From Avidesulfovibrio sp964369685 (GTDB lineage Bacteria; Desulfobacterota; Desulfovibrionia; Desulfovibrionales; Desulfovibrionaceae), in contig CAYJFB010000010.1 of NCBI GenBank assembly GCA_964369685.1, forward strand, positions 1 to 64,000: DNA of 64,000 nt, written 5' to 3'. This document shows, piece after piece, positions 28,593 through 36,930 of this stretch (its first letter is position 1; each line of letters starts with the position of its first letter). The notes below the pieces were generated by a model, which made no database searches, was not told the origin of the DNA, and saw only the letters and a list, made by a program, of their open reading frames with translations. The translations under genes and the position numbers were made by a program.

Positions 28593-29390
28593 ATGAAATG
28601 TGTTTCATGGAATGTGAACGGTTTTCGTGCCATGAGTGCCAAACCTGAATGGGATTGGTTTAAAAACACAACCGCAGACATCGTGGCTTTGCAAGAAGTC
28701 AAAGTTGATGCCGAGCAATTGGAAGAACATCAACGTACCCCCGAAGGCTGGCAGAGTTTCTGGCTTTCCGGAACGGGCAAAAAAGGCTACTCGGGTGTGG
28801 CTGTATTTGTACGTGACGCTTTGGCGCAATACGCCAAAGAACAAGGCGAACTTGAAGTTGTGCGAGAATTGCCTGTTGCGGACTTGGCTACAGAAGGACG
28901 TTTATTACAGCTTTCGTTGCCTGATTGCTATTTTTTTGGTGTATATTTTCCAAACGGTTCAAAAGATGAAACACGATTAGCCTACAAAATGGCCTACTAT
29001 GAAGCCTTTTTGGAACATGTGCAAACGTTAAGACAAAAAAAACCGATAGTGGTCTGCGGCGATTTCAATACCGCACACACTGCCATTGACCTCGCCAGAC
29101 CAAAAGCCAACGTGGGCACATCGGGTTTTTTACCTGAAGAACGTGCGTTTATGGATCGTTTTGTGGCTGCGGGATATGTTGACACCTTTCGTCTTGTCCA
29201 TGGCAACATGCCAGACATGTATACATGGTGGTCATATAAACAACGCGCTCGAGAAAACAATGTCGGTTGGCGGATTGATTATTTTTTTGTTTCTGAAGAA
29301 TTGGTACCGAAAGTGCGTGATGCATGGATAGAAAACCGTGTATTGGGTTCCGATCATTGTCCTGTCGGTTTGGAGTTGGATTGTGCTTGA
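28593..29390 (+). CDS. xth: Exodeoxyribonuclease III
   Basis: A DNA repair nuclease/AP endonuclease of 265 residues. It shows KCVSWNVNGFRA at the start, ADIVALQEVKVD (metal-binding Glu), VVCGDFNTAHTAIDLARP, and WRIDYFFVSEEL with GSDHCPVGLEL at the end (catalytic His). The ATG at 28593 follows GAAGGA; the open frame before it is leader. The stop overlaps the xerD GTG start by 8 bases. Confidence 0.95.
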   Translation: MKCVSWNVNGFRAMSAKPEWDWFKNTTADIVALQEVKVDAEQLEEHQRTPEGWQSFWLSGTGKKGYSGVAVFVRDALAQYAKEQGELEVVRELPVADLATEGRLLQLSLPDCYFFGVYFPNGSKDETRLAYKMAYYEAFLEHVQTLRQKKPIVVCGDFNTAHTAIDLARPKANVGTSGFLPEERAFMDRFVAAGYVDTFRLVHGNMPDMYTWWSYKQRARENNVGWRIDYFFVSEELVPKVRDAWIENRVLGSDHCPVGLELDCA

Positions 29391-30327
29391 AAATGATGGA
29401 GTATTCTTTCCTACCGCTGCTGCCGTACGTTGGTTGCGTTCGTTGATTGTGTTACGCGGCTTATCCACAAACACCGCTGCCGCATACGGACAAGATCTGG
29501 ATGCATTTAAAAGTTTTTTGGAAACACTGGAGACCTCTTTTGATCGTATGAATGATCAAAAGATTTTACTGTTTACAGTATGGTTGAGACAACGCGGAGA
29601 CAGCAGCAGAACCTTGGCTCGGCGTTTTTCCGGCATCCGTCGGTTTTATGATTGGTGCGAAGAAGAAGGACTAATACAAGGCAATCCTTTTGCTTTGGCA
29701 GAAAGCCCAAAACAAGCTCTTGTGTTGCCCGAAGTGCTTTCAAAAGCAGAAATGAAACACTTGCTGACAGAGCCTGAACGTTCCGCGACTTCAACCAAAT
29801 TGGCTCATCGTGACGGAACGATGCTTGAGTTGCTCTATGCTGCAGGATTGCGAGTTTCCGAGCTTATTGGTTTGCGCCCGGGAGACATAGACACTCAGCA
29901 AGGTGTCATCCGTGTTTTTGGCAAAGGACAAAAAGAACGCCTCATTCCACTCTATACACAAGCAATCACACGTTTAGAATATTACCTTCAGTATGTGCGT
30001 TCAGATTTTTATCCGACAACGGAACAACTTTTTTTGAACCGTTCAGGTAACGGATTAACAAGACAAGGTGTTTGGAAAATCATCAAACGTTATGCCATGC
30101 AAGCCGGAATCACAAAAAATATATCACCACACACGTTTCGACATTCTTTTGCAACACATCTGCTTGAAGGCGGTGCAGACTTGCGTTCTTTGCAACTCCT
30201 TCTCGGACATGCAGACATGAGTGCAACAGAACTCTACACGCATCTACAAACACAACATTTGCACCATGTCCACCAAACGTGTCATCCCCGTGCCGTCTTA
30301 CATGAAGAACGTACTCTTGGCGAATGA
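29383..30327 (+). CDS. xerD: Tyrosine site-specific recombinase XerC/XerD
   Basis: A 314-residue recombinase. It has an N-terminal SAM-like DNA-binding domain (LSTNTAAAYGQDLDAFKSFL) and a catalytic domain with Arg in GLRVSELIGL, Lys in VFGKGQKERLIPL, HTFRHSFATHLLEGG (His, Arg), GHADM (His) and the nucleophile Tyr in TELYTHL. Solo chromosomal context next to xth suggests the housekeeping dimer-resolution enzyme and not an integron or phage integrase. XerC versus XerD cannot be decided by eye. The GTG start at 29383 has GGAG 7 bases upstream and overlaps xth by 8 bases. Confidence 0.88.
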   Translation: MLENDGVFFPTAAAVRWLRSLIVLRGLSTNTAAAYGQDLDAFKSFLETLETSFDRMNDQKILLFTVWLRQRGDSSRTLARRFSGIRRFYDWCEEEGLIQGNPFALAESPKQALVLPEVLSKAEMKHLLTEPERSATSTKLAHRDGTMLELLYAAGLRVSELIGLRPGDIDTQQGVIRVFGKGQKERLIPLYTQAITRLEYYLQYVRSDFYPTTEQLFLNRSGNGLTRQGVWKIIKRYAMQAGITKNISPHTFRHSFATHLLEGGADLRSLQLLLGHADMSATELYTHLQTQHLHHVHQTCHPRAVLHEERTLGE

Positions 30328-30332
30328 ACCAT

Positions 30333-30371
30333 GAACAGCATCTGGACACATGTGCTGTTCTGGCCTATAAT
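30333..30371 (+). promoter_or_regulatory. Sigma-70-type promoter of cheV with an inverted repeat
   Basis: TGGACA at 30343-30348 and TATAAT at 30366-30371 are 17 bases apart, a near-consensus promoter. GAACAGCA (30333-30340) and TGCTGTTC (30353-30360) form an 8-bp inverted repeat around the -35 box, which could be an operator. The likely start of transcription is about 140 bases before cheV. Confidence 0.75.
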
Positions 30372-30520
30372 TAGAGTATATGTTTTGTCTTAAGGTCGTT
30401 GTGTTTTGATGTATTGTGTGGGAACTTAAGCGTGTACGCCTTACTTCGAGTTCTGCCACTGTGTAACGCCGGGCTCATTTGAGTATGAGTATGAATCATT
30501 TAAATCAAAGATGAGTTGCC

Positions 30521-31471
30521 ATGTCACACTCGCAAATTCTCCTTGAAACAGGCACAAATGAACTTGAAATCATTGAATTTTATATTGATGAACCCGACTA
30601 TCGGGGACATTACGGCATCAACGTTGCAAAAGTCGTTGAAATTACACGAGATCAACCTGTGACAGCCATGCCGCAAATGCGTCATCCTGCAGTTTTGGGT
30701 GCTTTTGCACACCGCAATGGACGCATCGTTCCACTCATTGACTTGGCTTTGTATATCGGTGCCACCCCAACAGACTCTTCTGAACGTAAAATCATCATTA
30801 CTGAATTTAATACAGTCACCACCAGTTTTTTGGTTGCCGGCGTCAACCGGATCCATCGTTTAAGTTGGACAGATGTTGAACCGCCGGATCGCTTTTTACA
30901 GCAAATCACATGCAGTTCCATTACGGGCGTGATCAAGCTTGACGGACGTGCCGTTTTTTTACTTGATCTTGAAGCTATTGTAGCAGATTTACATCCTGAA
31001 TTGGCAATCCGCATGAACAATATCATGCTGGAAAGCCATTCAAATATCAAAGGCCTTTGTCGTATTCTGCACGCTGACGATTCAAGCAGTATTCGTAAAC
31101 TCGTTTTTCACGAATTGGAAAAAACAGGCCTTTTTGATCTGCAACAAGCAGGAGACGGTCAGGACGCGTGGAACAGATTGTGTGCATACCGTGATGAAGC
31201 TGTGGAAAAAGGCTTGCCAATTACCGATTTTCTGCATGGGGTGATCACCGATATTGAAATGCCCAATTTGGACGGCTTGACACTGTGTAAACAAATCAAA
31301 GAAGATCCTGTGCTGAAGGCTTTGCCTGTGGCTATTTTTTCATCCATGGTCAACGAAAGTTTATTGATTAAGGCACAAAATGTCGGTGCAGACGTGGGTT
31401 TTGCAAAACCGGACTTGCAAACATTGAGTGACACCATGTTGAAACTTGTCGATAAAAAATTAAATACATAA
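30521..31471 (+). CDS. cheV: Chemotaxis coupling protein CheV
   Basis: A 316-residue protein with a CheW domain (about residues 15-165; YGINVAKVVEITR, RNGRIVPLIDLALYIG) and a C-terminal receiver domain (about 177-310; CRILHADDSSSIRK, phospho-acceptor Asp in GVITDIEMPNLDG, Thr/Ser and Lys positions AIFSSM and FAKP). CheV couples chemoreceptors to CheA and tunes adaptation by phosphorylation. It stands alone here with its own promoter, away from other che genes. Confidence 0.95.
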   Translation: MSHSQILLETGTNELEIIEFYIDEPDYRGHYGINVAKVVEITRDQPVTAMPQMRHPAVLGAFAHRNGRIVPLIDLALYIGATPTDSSERKIIITEFNTVTTSFLVAGVNRIHRLSWTDVEPPDRFLQQITCSSITGVIKLDGRAVFLLDLEAIVADLHPELAIRMNNIMLESHSNIKGLCRILHADDSSSIRKLVFHELEKTGLFDLQQAGDGQDAWNRLCAYRDEAVEKGLPITDFLHGVITDIEMPNLDGLTLCKQIKEDPVLKALPVAIFSSMVNESLLIKAQNVGADVGFAKPDLQTLSDTMLKLVDKKLNT

Positions 31472-31490
31472 TTTGAACACTGCATATATT

Positions 31491-32339
31491 ATGATGTCTG
31501 AAAAAATAGGAATTATCGCCGGTAGCGGACAGTTTCCTCGTTTGATCGCGCGGCAAGCACGGAAAAATGGTTTTGGAGTTGCCATTTGTGGTTTTTATGC
31601 CAATGCTGATCCTGATTTGGCTCAGGAATGCGATGCTTTTACGTTATTGCATTTGGGGCAACTCAAAAAAATGTTGGATTTTTTCCATGATGCCGGTGTC
31701 AAACGACTTTGTTTGGCAGGAGCAATCAGTAAACCAAAAGCCTTGGATTTACGGCCTGATTTGCGTGTCACGCGACTTTTGTTTTCACTGCGCACAAAAG
31801 GTGATGACGCTATTTTGCGTGCCTTCATGACTGAATTGGAGAGCGAAGGATTTATGGTTGTCAATCCGGCGGATCTGGTGCCTGATTTGCGTGCACCTGC
31901 GGGGATTCTCGGTGCTGTAAAGCCTTCTGATATCATACGCGCCAATGTGACATATGGTTGGCCCATTGCGGTGAGTATCGGGCGTTTTGATATTGGGCAA
32001 GGCTTGGTTGTGCGCGAAAACATGGTTATGGCTGTTGAATGTTTGGAAGGTACAGATGCCATGTTGTGTCGAGGTGCGGAACTTGGCGGCAAGGGGTGTG
32101 TTGCATTGAAAACGGTCAAACCAAAACAAGACATGCGCGCCGATTTACCCAGTATTGGCTTACAAACCATTCAACAACTCACGACATTGCACTATGCGGC
32201 GTTGGTGATTGAAGCCGATTCAACACTGTTTTTTGATCGTGAGGCAAGCATCGCACTTGCCGATCAACATAATTTATGCCTTTGGGCATTGACGCGTGCA
32301 GACATTGAAACGCTGTGTGCCGAAAAATACATGGATTGA
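31491..32339 (+). CDS. lpxI: UDP-2,3-diacylglucosamine pyrophosphatase LpxI
   Basis: Hydrolyses UDP-2,3-diacylglucosamine to lipid X in lipid A synthesis, the LpxH alternative in many alpha- and deltaproteobacteria. KIGIIAGSGQFPRLIARQA at the start, GAISKPKALDLRPDL, and GQGLVVRENMVMAVECLEGTDAM are typical. The ATG at 31491 or 31494 is preferred to the TTG at 31473; none has a strong ribosome site. LpxK is encoded nearby on the same strand. Confidence 0.93.
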   Translation: MMSEKIGIIAGSGQFPRLIARQARKNGFGVAICGFYANADPDLAQECDAFTLLHLGQLKKMLDFFHDAGVKRLCLAGAISKPKALDLRPDLRVTRLLFSLRTKGDDAILRAFMTELESEGFMVVNPADLVPDLRAPAGILGAVKPSDIIRANVTYGWPIAVSIGRFDIGQGLVVRENMVMAVECLEGTDAMLCRGAELGGKGCVALKTVKPKQDMRADLPSIGLQTIQQLTTLHYAALVIEADSTLFFDREASIALADQHNLCLWALTRADIETLCAEKYMD

Positions 32340-32341
32340 TA

Positions 32342-32388
32342 GGCAAGTCACGAAAAAAAACTTTTTGTTTCTCATGACTTGCCTTTTT
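32342..32388 (+). terminator. Terminator after lpxI
   Basis: GGCAAGTCA (32342-32350) and TGACTTGCC (32375-32383) form a perfect 9-bp stem with A/T-rich inner pairing, followed at once by TTTTT. It begins 2 bases after the lpxI stop. Confidence 0.85.
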
Positions 32389-32449
32389 ACGGTAAAAAGG
32401 CTACATACCCTTTTCATGTTTATGCCATAAATGTTTGTACGCTTTGTGG

Positions 32450-32478
32450 TTGACAGCTTGTCATTTTTTGAATCTATT
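32450..32478 (+). promoter_or_regulatory. Promoter of rpmB
   Basis: A perfect TTGACA at 32450-32455 is followed after 17 bases by TCTATT (4 of 6 matches to TATAAT). The rpmB start is about 20 bases downstream, which gives a short leader. Confidence 0.6.
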
Positions 32479-32498
32479 TGAAATATATGGAGAATACC

Positions 32499-32708
32499 AT
32501 GTCTAAAGAATGTGCAATGTGTGGTAAACACCCCCAAACCGGTCACCATGTGAGCCACTCAAACATCAAAACAAACCGTCGTTTCAACCCCAATTTACAA
32601 AACGTACGCCACCAATTTGCAAACGGTGAAGTACGCACCATCAGTGTTTGCACCCGTTGCTTGCGTTCCGGCTTGGTTACAAAACCGCTTGTGCGCAAAG
32701 TAGACTAG
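32499..32708 (+). CDS. rpmB: 50S ribosomal protein L28
   Basis: A 69-residue protein starting MSKECAMCGKHPQTGHHVSH. It has the family features NRRFNPNLQNVR and two CxxC-type pairs (CAMC and CTRC), the zinc-binding version. The start follows GGAGA. It is transcribed alone between lpxI and lpxK. Confidence 0.97.
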   Translation: MSKECAMCGKHPQTGHHVSHSNIKTNRRFNPNLQNVRHQFANGEVRTISVCTRCLRSGLVTKPLVRKVD

Positions 32709-32732
32709 AGCTATTTACAATTGACTTTTCTG

Positions 32733-32767
32733 TTTTTCTGGGTGGGCTTCCATCCCCCCTGCCCCCT
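32733..32767 (+). repeat. Intergenic element B: T-run plus CTGGGTGGG
   Basis: TTTTTCTGGGTGGG is followed by a run ending CCCCCCTGCCCCCTT. It is a diverged form of element A (25632) with the same order: T-run, CTGGG arm, short spacer, C-rich arm. It lies just after rpmB and before the palindrome at 32773. Confidence 0.5.
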
Positions 32768-32772
32768 TGATT

Positions 32773-32806
32773 CTGCGGCGCAAGAAGCATGCTTCTTGCG
32801 CCGCAG
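32773..32806. repeat. Perfect 34-bp palindrome after rpmB
   Basis: CTGCGGCGCAAGAAGCA and its exact reverse complement abut without a spacer. As RNA it would form a very stable GC-rich hairpin; as DNA it could be a cruciform or a dimeric binding site. There is no T-tract after it, so a factor-independent terminator is not obvious. Confidence 0.85.
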
Positions 32807-32898
32807 TTCAAGCGCTCTGAGATTCTTTTTCTAAACAATATTGTTTACCCCGGTGAGCCTTTTAAAAACGCTTGCGCCATAGAAGAAAAGGTGCGCTA

Positions 32899-33978
32899 AT
32901 GAATGCGATGCATATACAAAAGCGTTTAAAGCCGTTATTATCTCCTTTGGGACATGCCTACGGTTTTGCCTTAAAACTGCGACGCAAGGCTTGGGAATCA
33001 GGACTGTGTACACCTTTTCGTACACCATGCCCTTGTGTTTCCGTCGGTAATATATCTTGGGGCGGCACAGGCAAAACACCTGTTGTCGATTGGCTCTTGC
33101 AGTGGTTGACGGAGCGTCATGAAAAAGGTGCTGTCCTCACACGAGGCTACAAGGCCTGTCCAGACAGCGTGCCCTTTTTGGTTACGGCTCATGATTCGCC
33201 AACGAAAGTAGGGGATGAACCCCTTATGCTGGCTTTAAAACACCCACAAGCGTCTATTCTTGTCGATCCCAAACGTACACGTTCTGCGACGTTTGCTTTA
33301 GCGACGTTACAACCCGACTGTCTCATCTTGGATGACGGCTTTCAACATCTGGCCGTTGCACGCGATTGCGATCTGGTCTTACTCCATCCTGACGATTTAC
33401 AGTCTCAATGGCAAAATTGTCTGCCTGCCGGATCATGGCGTGAAAGTGCCGACGCGTTACACCGCGCGACAGCGTTTTTAATTAAATCAGACACTCACGT
33501 TTTTAAAAAACTTCAGCCGCTCATCGAACAACGCTTGGCAGTCTTTAACAAACCCGTTTTTTCATTCACATTACGTCCTCTCGGCCTTTGTCACTTGCAC
33601 GAATTACAGCCTACAACTTTTTTGCCTGCCGAAACGATTTCTGCAGACTACGCCTTTGTCAGCGGTATCGGCGATCCCTCTCAGGCCTTGGCAAGCATAA
33701 CACGTTTTATGGGACGCCCCCCCACTCGACACCTCTTTTTCCCCGACCACCACGCCTATACAATTGAAGAAAGCACAATCCTTGCGTCACTGAATATACC
33801 TTTCGTGTGTACGGCAAAAGATGCTGTCAAGTTACGCGGCATCCTTCCTGTTTCAGCGCGTGCTTGGGTTTTTGAAGTCGAAACATGTTTTGAAAACTTT
33901 TTGTGGACAAAAAAAAATTTCTCGGTTTGGTGGGAAACTCACTACTCTGCAATGAAAGATCAAAAATACAGTTTCTGA
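32899..33978 (+). CDS. lpxK: Tetraacyldisaccharide 4'-kinase LpxK
   Basis: Phosphorylates the lipid A disaccharide precursor at the 4' position at the inner membrane. It has a hydrophobic N-terminal helix, then the P-loop VGNISWGGTGKTPVVDWL at about residues 46-63, ILDDGFQHLAVARDCDLVL, and PAGSWRESADAL. Length 359 is normal. The ATG at 32899 is preferred to an upstream TTG because AAAAGG lies before it. Confidence 0.94.
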   Translation: MNAMHIQKRLKPLLSPLGHAYGFALKLRRKAWESGLCTPFRTPCPCVSVGNISWGGTGKTPVVDWLLQWLTERHEKGAVLTRGYKACPDSVPFLVTAHDSPTKVGDEPLMLALKHPQASILVDPKRTRSATFALATLQPDCLILDDGFQHLAVARDCDLVLLHPDDLQSQWQNCLPAGSWRESADALHRATAFLIKSDTHVFKKLQPLIEQRLAVFNKPVFSFTLRPLGLCHLHELQPTTFLPAETISADYAFVSGIGDPSQALASITRFMGRPPTRHLFFPDHHAYTIEESTILASLNIPFVCTAKDAVKLRGILPVSARAWVFEVETCFENFLWTKKNFSVWWETHYSAMKDQKYSF

Positions 33979-34203
33979 ATTATTGACGCGCAGGTTGCTT
34001 GCCTCTCATTGTGCCCTATGGTATACATATAGATGGCGCAGGATACATATCCTGTCTTGGTAGGCAAAGCTTGCTTCGGTTTTGTCTTTATTTTCTTTAT
34101 TCAACTCACTGACGAAAGACGACTGTAAAAAACACGAACAGAGCCGTTGCAAAGCTCGCACAGCTCTTTTTTTACGGCAATAACCCAATATGGAATCGCA
34201 TCT

Positions 34204-35574
34204 ATGGGCATTTCAGATTTTCAGGCAAAACAACGCATCAATAAACAAAAAGCTGTTTTAAGAGAATATTTTACCAAATATTCCGGACAAGTGCTTTGTT
34301 TGACCACCGATCAAACGGTTGTCTCGACATTGGCGGCAACCTTGAAAGACTTGGCTGTTCCCCAAGGACGTTTGCTCGTGAACATTGCCAGCCCAACACG
34401 TACACTGAAAGCTATCGGAGAAGCCTTTGAGGAGGGCAAACTGCCTGCACTTGTCATTGAGCGTTATCTGGAAACGGTAGGTGATACAGGCTTTTTAATC
34501 AGTCAATGCAAAGAAATGTATCCTGAATTACGCGTTTTGGTATTGACTTCTACGCTTGATAAAGATCGTATCATGCTGTTGCATGAAGTGGGTGTCGACA
34601 ATTTTATTCTTCGCCCTTTAAGCAGCAACGACTTATTGGAAAAACTGGTTGAAACCTTACGTCCACCGGCGCCCATTCGTCAGCTACTGGACAAAGCACG
34701 TTCTTTTATTGCGAAAAATATCAGTGAAGAAGCATTAAAAATTTCTTCAAAGGTGTTGGAAGTCAAACCCGACAGTGCCGCAGGATATGTTGTGCTTGGT
34801 GATGCGTTACGCCTTACCGGTGAAACGTTGAAAGCAAAATACGCATATGAACGCGCGGCAAAATATGCGGGCAATTACCTTGAGCCGTTGCAGCGTCTTG
34901 CCGACGTTGCCTCCGAATCGGGTGACAAAGAAACACAGCTCAATTATTTGAAACGTATGGATGAAATTTCACCGCTCAACGCTCAGCGTAAAATTGAAAT
35001 AGGTGAATTGCATGTGGAGCTTGGACACACACGCGCGGCAACCCAAATTTTTGACTCTGCAGTATCGCGCGCCTATAAAGACGCCATGGATCATGTGGCT
35101 GCCATGGCACAAAAAATTGCCATTTCTTTGCAAGAAACAGCCCCTGCACAAGCTGAAAAATATCTACGGCAATGCTTGGAAATGAAAGGCGATAACCTTA
35201 CCGTGGATGACTTGGCGACCTTCAATCAGCTTGGTATCAGCTTGAGAAAACAAGGACGCTGGGAAGACGCAATCACAGAATACAAAAAAGCATTGAAAAT
35301 CGCTCCCAATGTTCCCGGATTATACTATAATATCGGTATGGCCTATGCGGAAGGCAATGATCATGAATCGGCGATTAAAGGCATGCTGAAAGCCCTTTCT
35401 ATTTCTGAAGCTTTTCCGCAAAGCAGTGCGCAAGTTGCATATAATATGGGTGTGGTTTTTTCTAAAGGTTTTACACGCGATAAAGCAAAATACTGTCTTG
35501 AGATTGCGCTTGAACTGCATCCGGGCTATGAACCTGCACAAAAATTGCTTAAATATCTTCAAGGTGACGATTGA
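34204..35574 (+). CDS. Pseudo-receiver / TPR protein
   Basis: A 456-residue cytoplasmic protein. Residues about 30-160 have the fold pattern of a response-regulator receiver (ALVIERYLETVGDTGFLISQ, VLVLTSTLDKDR, NFILRPLSSNDLLEKL), but the phospho-acceptor Asp is replaced (LVIER) and the conserved Lys is Arg (LRPLS). From about 175 to the end there are TPR repeats (SAAGYVVLGDALRLTGETLK; PNVPGLYYNIGMAYAEGND). It may be a phosphorylation-independent scaffold in signalling or polar assembly. The start is ATG after weak GGA. Function unknown. Confidence 0.75.
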   Translation: MGISDFQAKQRINKQKAVLREYFTKYSGQVLCLTTDQTVVSTLAATLKDLAVPQGRLLVNIASPTRTLKAIGEAFEEGKLPALVIERYLETVGDTGFLISQCKEMYPELRVLVLTSTLDKDRIMLLHEVGVDNFILRPLSSNDLLEKLVETLRPPAPIRQLLDKARSFIAKNISEEALKISSKVLEVKPDSAAGYVVLGDALRLTGETLKAKYAYERAAKYAGNYLEPLQRLADVASESGDKETQLNYLKRMDEISPLNAQRKIEIGELHVELGHTRAATQIFDSAVSRAYKDAMDHVAAMAQKIAISLQETAPAQAEKYLRQCLEMKGDNLTVDDLATFNQLGISLRKQGRWEDAITEYKKALKIAPNVPGLYYNIGMAYAEGNDHESAIKGMLKALSISEAFPQSSAQVAYNMGVVFSKGFTRDKAKYCLEIALELHPGYEPAQKLLKYLQGDD

Positions 35575-35670
35575 TTGTATGTGCTTGCGGAACACAAAGG
35601 TCTCACAGGTGACGACGCGAAGTGTTTTATAAAACAATCAATGTTTTATTTTTATGAATTATTGAGAGAG

Positions 35671-35714
35671 AAAACGAGGAGAAAAAGCGTTGGGGCTTTC
35701 TCTCCTCGTTTTTT
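35671..35714. terminator. Bidirectional terminator between converging genes
   Basis: An 18-bp stem with one mismatch (left arm 35671-35688, right arm 35695-35712) encloses a 6-base loop. The right side ends in TTTTTT and the left begins AAAA. It lies between the plus-strand TPR gene (ends 35574) and the minus-strand exported-protein gene (ends 35741). Confidence 0.93.
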
Positions 35715-35740
35715 AGCTTTGCATAAAGGCAAAATGATGT

Positions 35741-36223
35741 CTAAAGTTCTGTTGCAGGAGCGGCTTGTGGAGTCGGTTTCAGTTTTTCTTGAAACATTTT
35801 AAAGGCTTCGTCTACAAGCGGGGCAACGTGCTGATTGAATTCTTGTCCTAATTCAAGGCCTTTTTCTTTCGCGCTTTCAAACCCTGAGTCAAGGCGTTCT
35901 TGCCAACTGGGACTATTGACGACATTTCCAAAATCGTTGCCGAGACTGCCGATGCGTTGTTCGATATCCTGCAATTCGGCGTTTGTTATTTTATTGTCAT
36001 TTTGTAATGCCTTTTGCAACAACGGCAACCATGTTGTCTTAAACGTTGCAGGATTGAGTTCACGGAGAGAAAGCAATGCGCTGTATTGCCATGGAGTGAT
36101 TTCTGCATCCGGATCAACAACTTGTGCGGCCTGTGCCGTCAGAGTGAACACAAAAGAAAAGAAAAAAAGACACAATCCACACACAGCAACCATGATTCTT
36201 TTCTGTGCTATAGAATAGGACAT
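35741..36223 (-). CDS. Exported helical protein of unknown function
   Basis: A 160-residue product with a signal peptide (VAVCGLCLFFFSFVFTLTAQAA, about residues 12-33). The mature part is helical and acidic (ITNAELQDIEQRIG; AKEKGLELGQEFNQHVAPL) and ends in a Pro/Ala tail. The start follows AGGAG. It is likely periplasmic. I do not recognise a family. It lies downstream of the MerR-like gene on the same strand. Confidence 0.65.
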   Translation of the reverse strand: MSYSIAQKRIMVAVCGLCLFFFSFVFTLTAQAAQVVDPDAEITPWQYSALLSLRELNPATFKTTWLPLLQKALQNDNKITNAELQDIEQRIGSLGNDFGNVVNSPSWQERLDSGFESAKEKGLELGQEFNQHVAPLVDEAFKMFQEKLKPTPQAAPATEL

Positions 36224-36263
36224 AGAAAACTCCTAAAGGACAATACGGTTATAGGGAATGTTT

Positions 36264-36695
36264 TTATGTATCGTTATTCAATTCACTCAGCAACACTTGT
36301 AGATAATGGAGATCTTTATGTGCTTGAGTGATGACAGCACACACTTCGGCATTTTGTGCCGTTACAGCCAAAGAAAATAATGGATCCGATTGTATATGCT
36401 GTTGGTTGATATTTTGTATGGAATATTGTTCATTGTTTTTTGCTACTGTCTGCTCTTGAGAACGTTCCAATATTTTTCGTGCGCCATCGATCGTCAAGCC
36501 TTCTTCATATAACAAATGTTTAATTTGTTGTACCAAGGCAAGGTGTTCCTCGGCATAAAGACGCTGTCCTTTTGCTGTACGCAAGGGTGTGAGCTGTGAA
36601 AATTCACGTTCCCAATAACGCAACACATGGCTTTCAATTTCAAGAAGACGCGCAGCTTCACCGATACGATAGGTTCGGGAGAGTTGTTCCACCAT
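36264..36695 (-). CDS. MerR-family transcriptional regulator
   Basis: A 143-residue protein with an N-terminal winged helix of the MerR type: YRIGEAARLLEIESHVLRYW, then PLRTAKGQRLYAEEHL, and a helix IKHLLYEEGLTIDGARKIL. The C-terminal part (about 90-143) is short, without a cysteine metal site, so it probably senses something other than a metal or binds DNA constitutively. The ATG at 36695 is chosen over TTG at 36716. Targets unknown. Confidence 0.85.
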   Translation of the reverse strand: MVEQLSRTYRIGEAARLLEIESHVLRYWEREFSQLTPLRTAKGQRLYAEEHLALVQQIKHLLYEEGLTIDGARKILERSQEQTVAKNNEQYSIQNINQQHIQSDPLFSLAVTAQNAEVCAVITQAHKDLHYLQVLLSELNNDT

Positions 36696-36930
36696 AGATG
36701 TGACTCGGAGTATCAATTGTCAAAGATTGAATGCCGTTTGATAATACACGTTCAAAAACAAACCGACAAAAGAGTTTGTATGCGACATCGACAGGATATA
36801 ACGTATTCCTGCAATGTGGGCAACCATGATCCAAAAAGGTTTCAATATTTAGATTTTTCTGTTGTTCAATGTCGCATTGCTTTACTGCAAAAAACGCCAT
36901 CCATATCTATTGCCTATATGTTGTTCTTTA

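Noticed and set aside
29383..30327. The tyrosine recombinase as a sign of an integrated element
   Set aside because: It is housekeeping Xer-like, overlaps xth, and no attachment-site duplication or cargo genes surround it.
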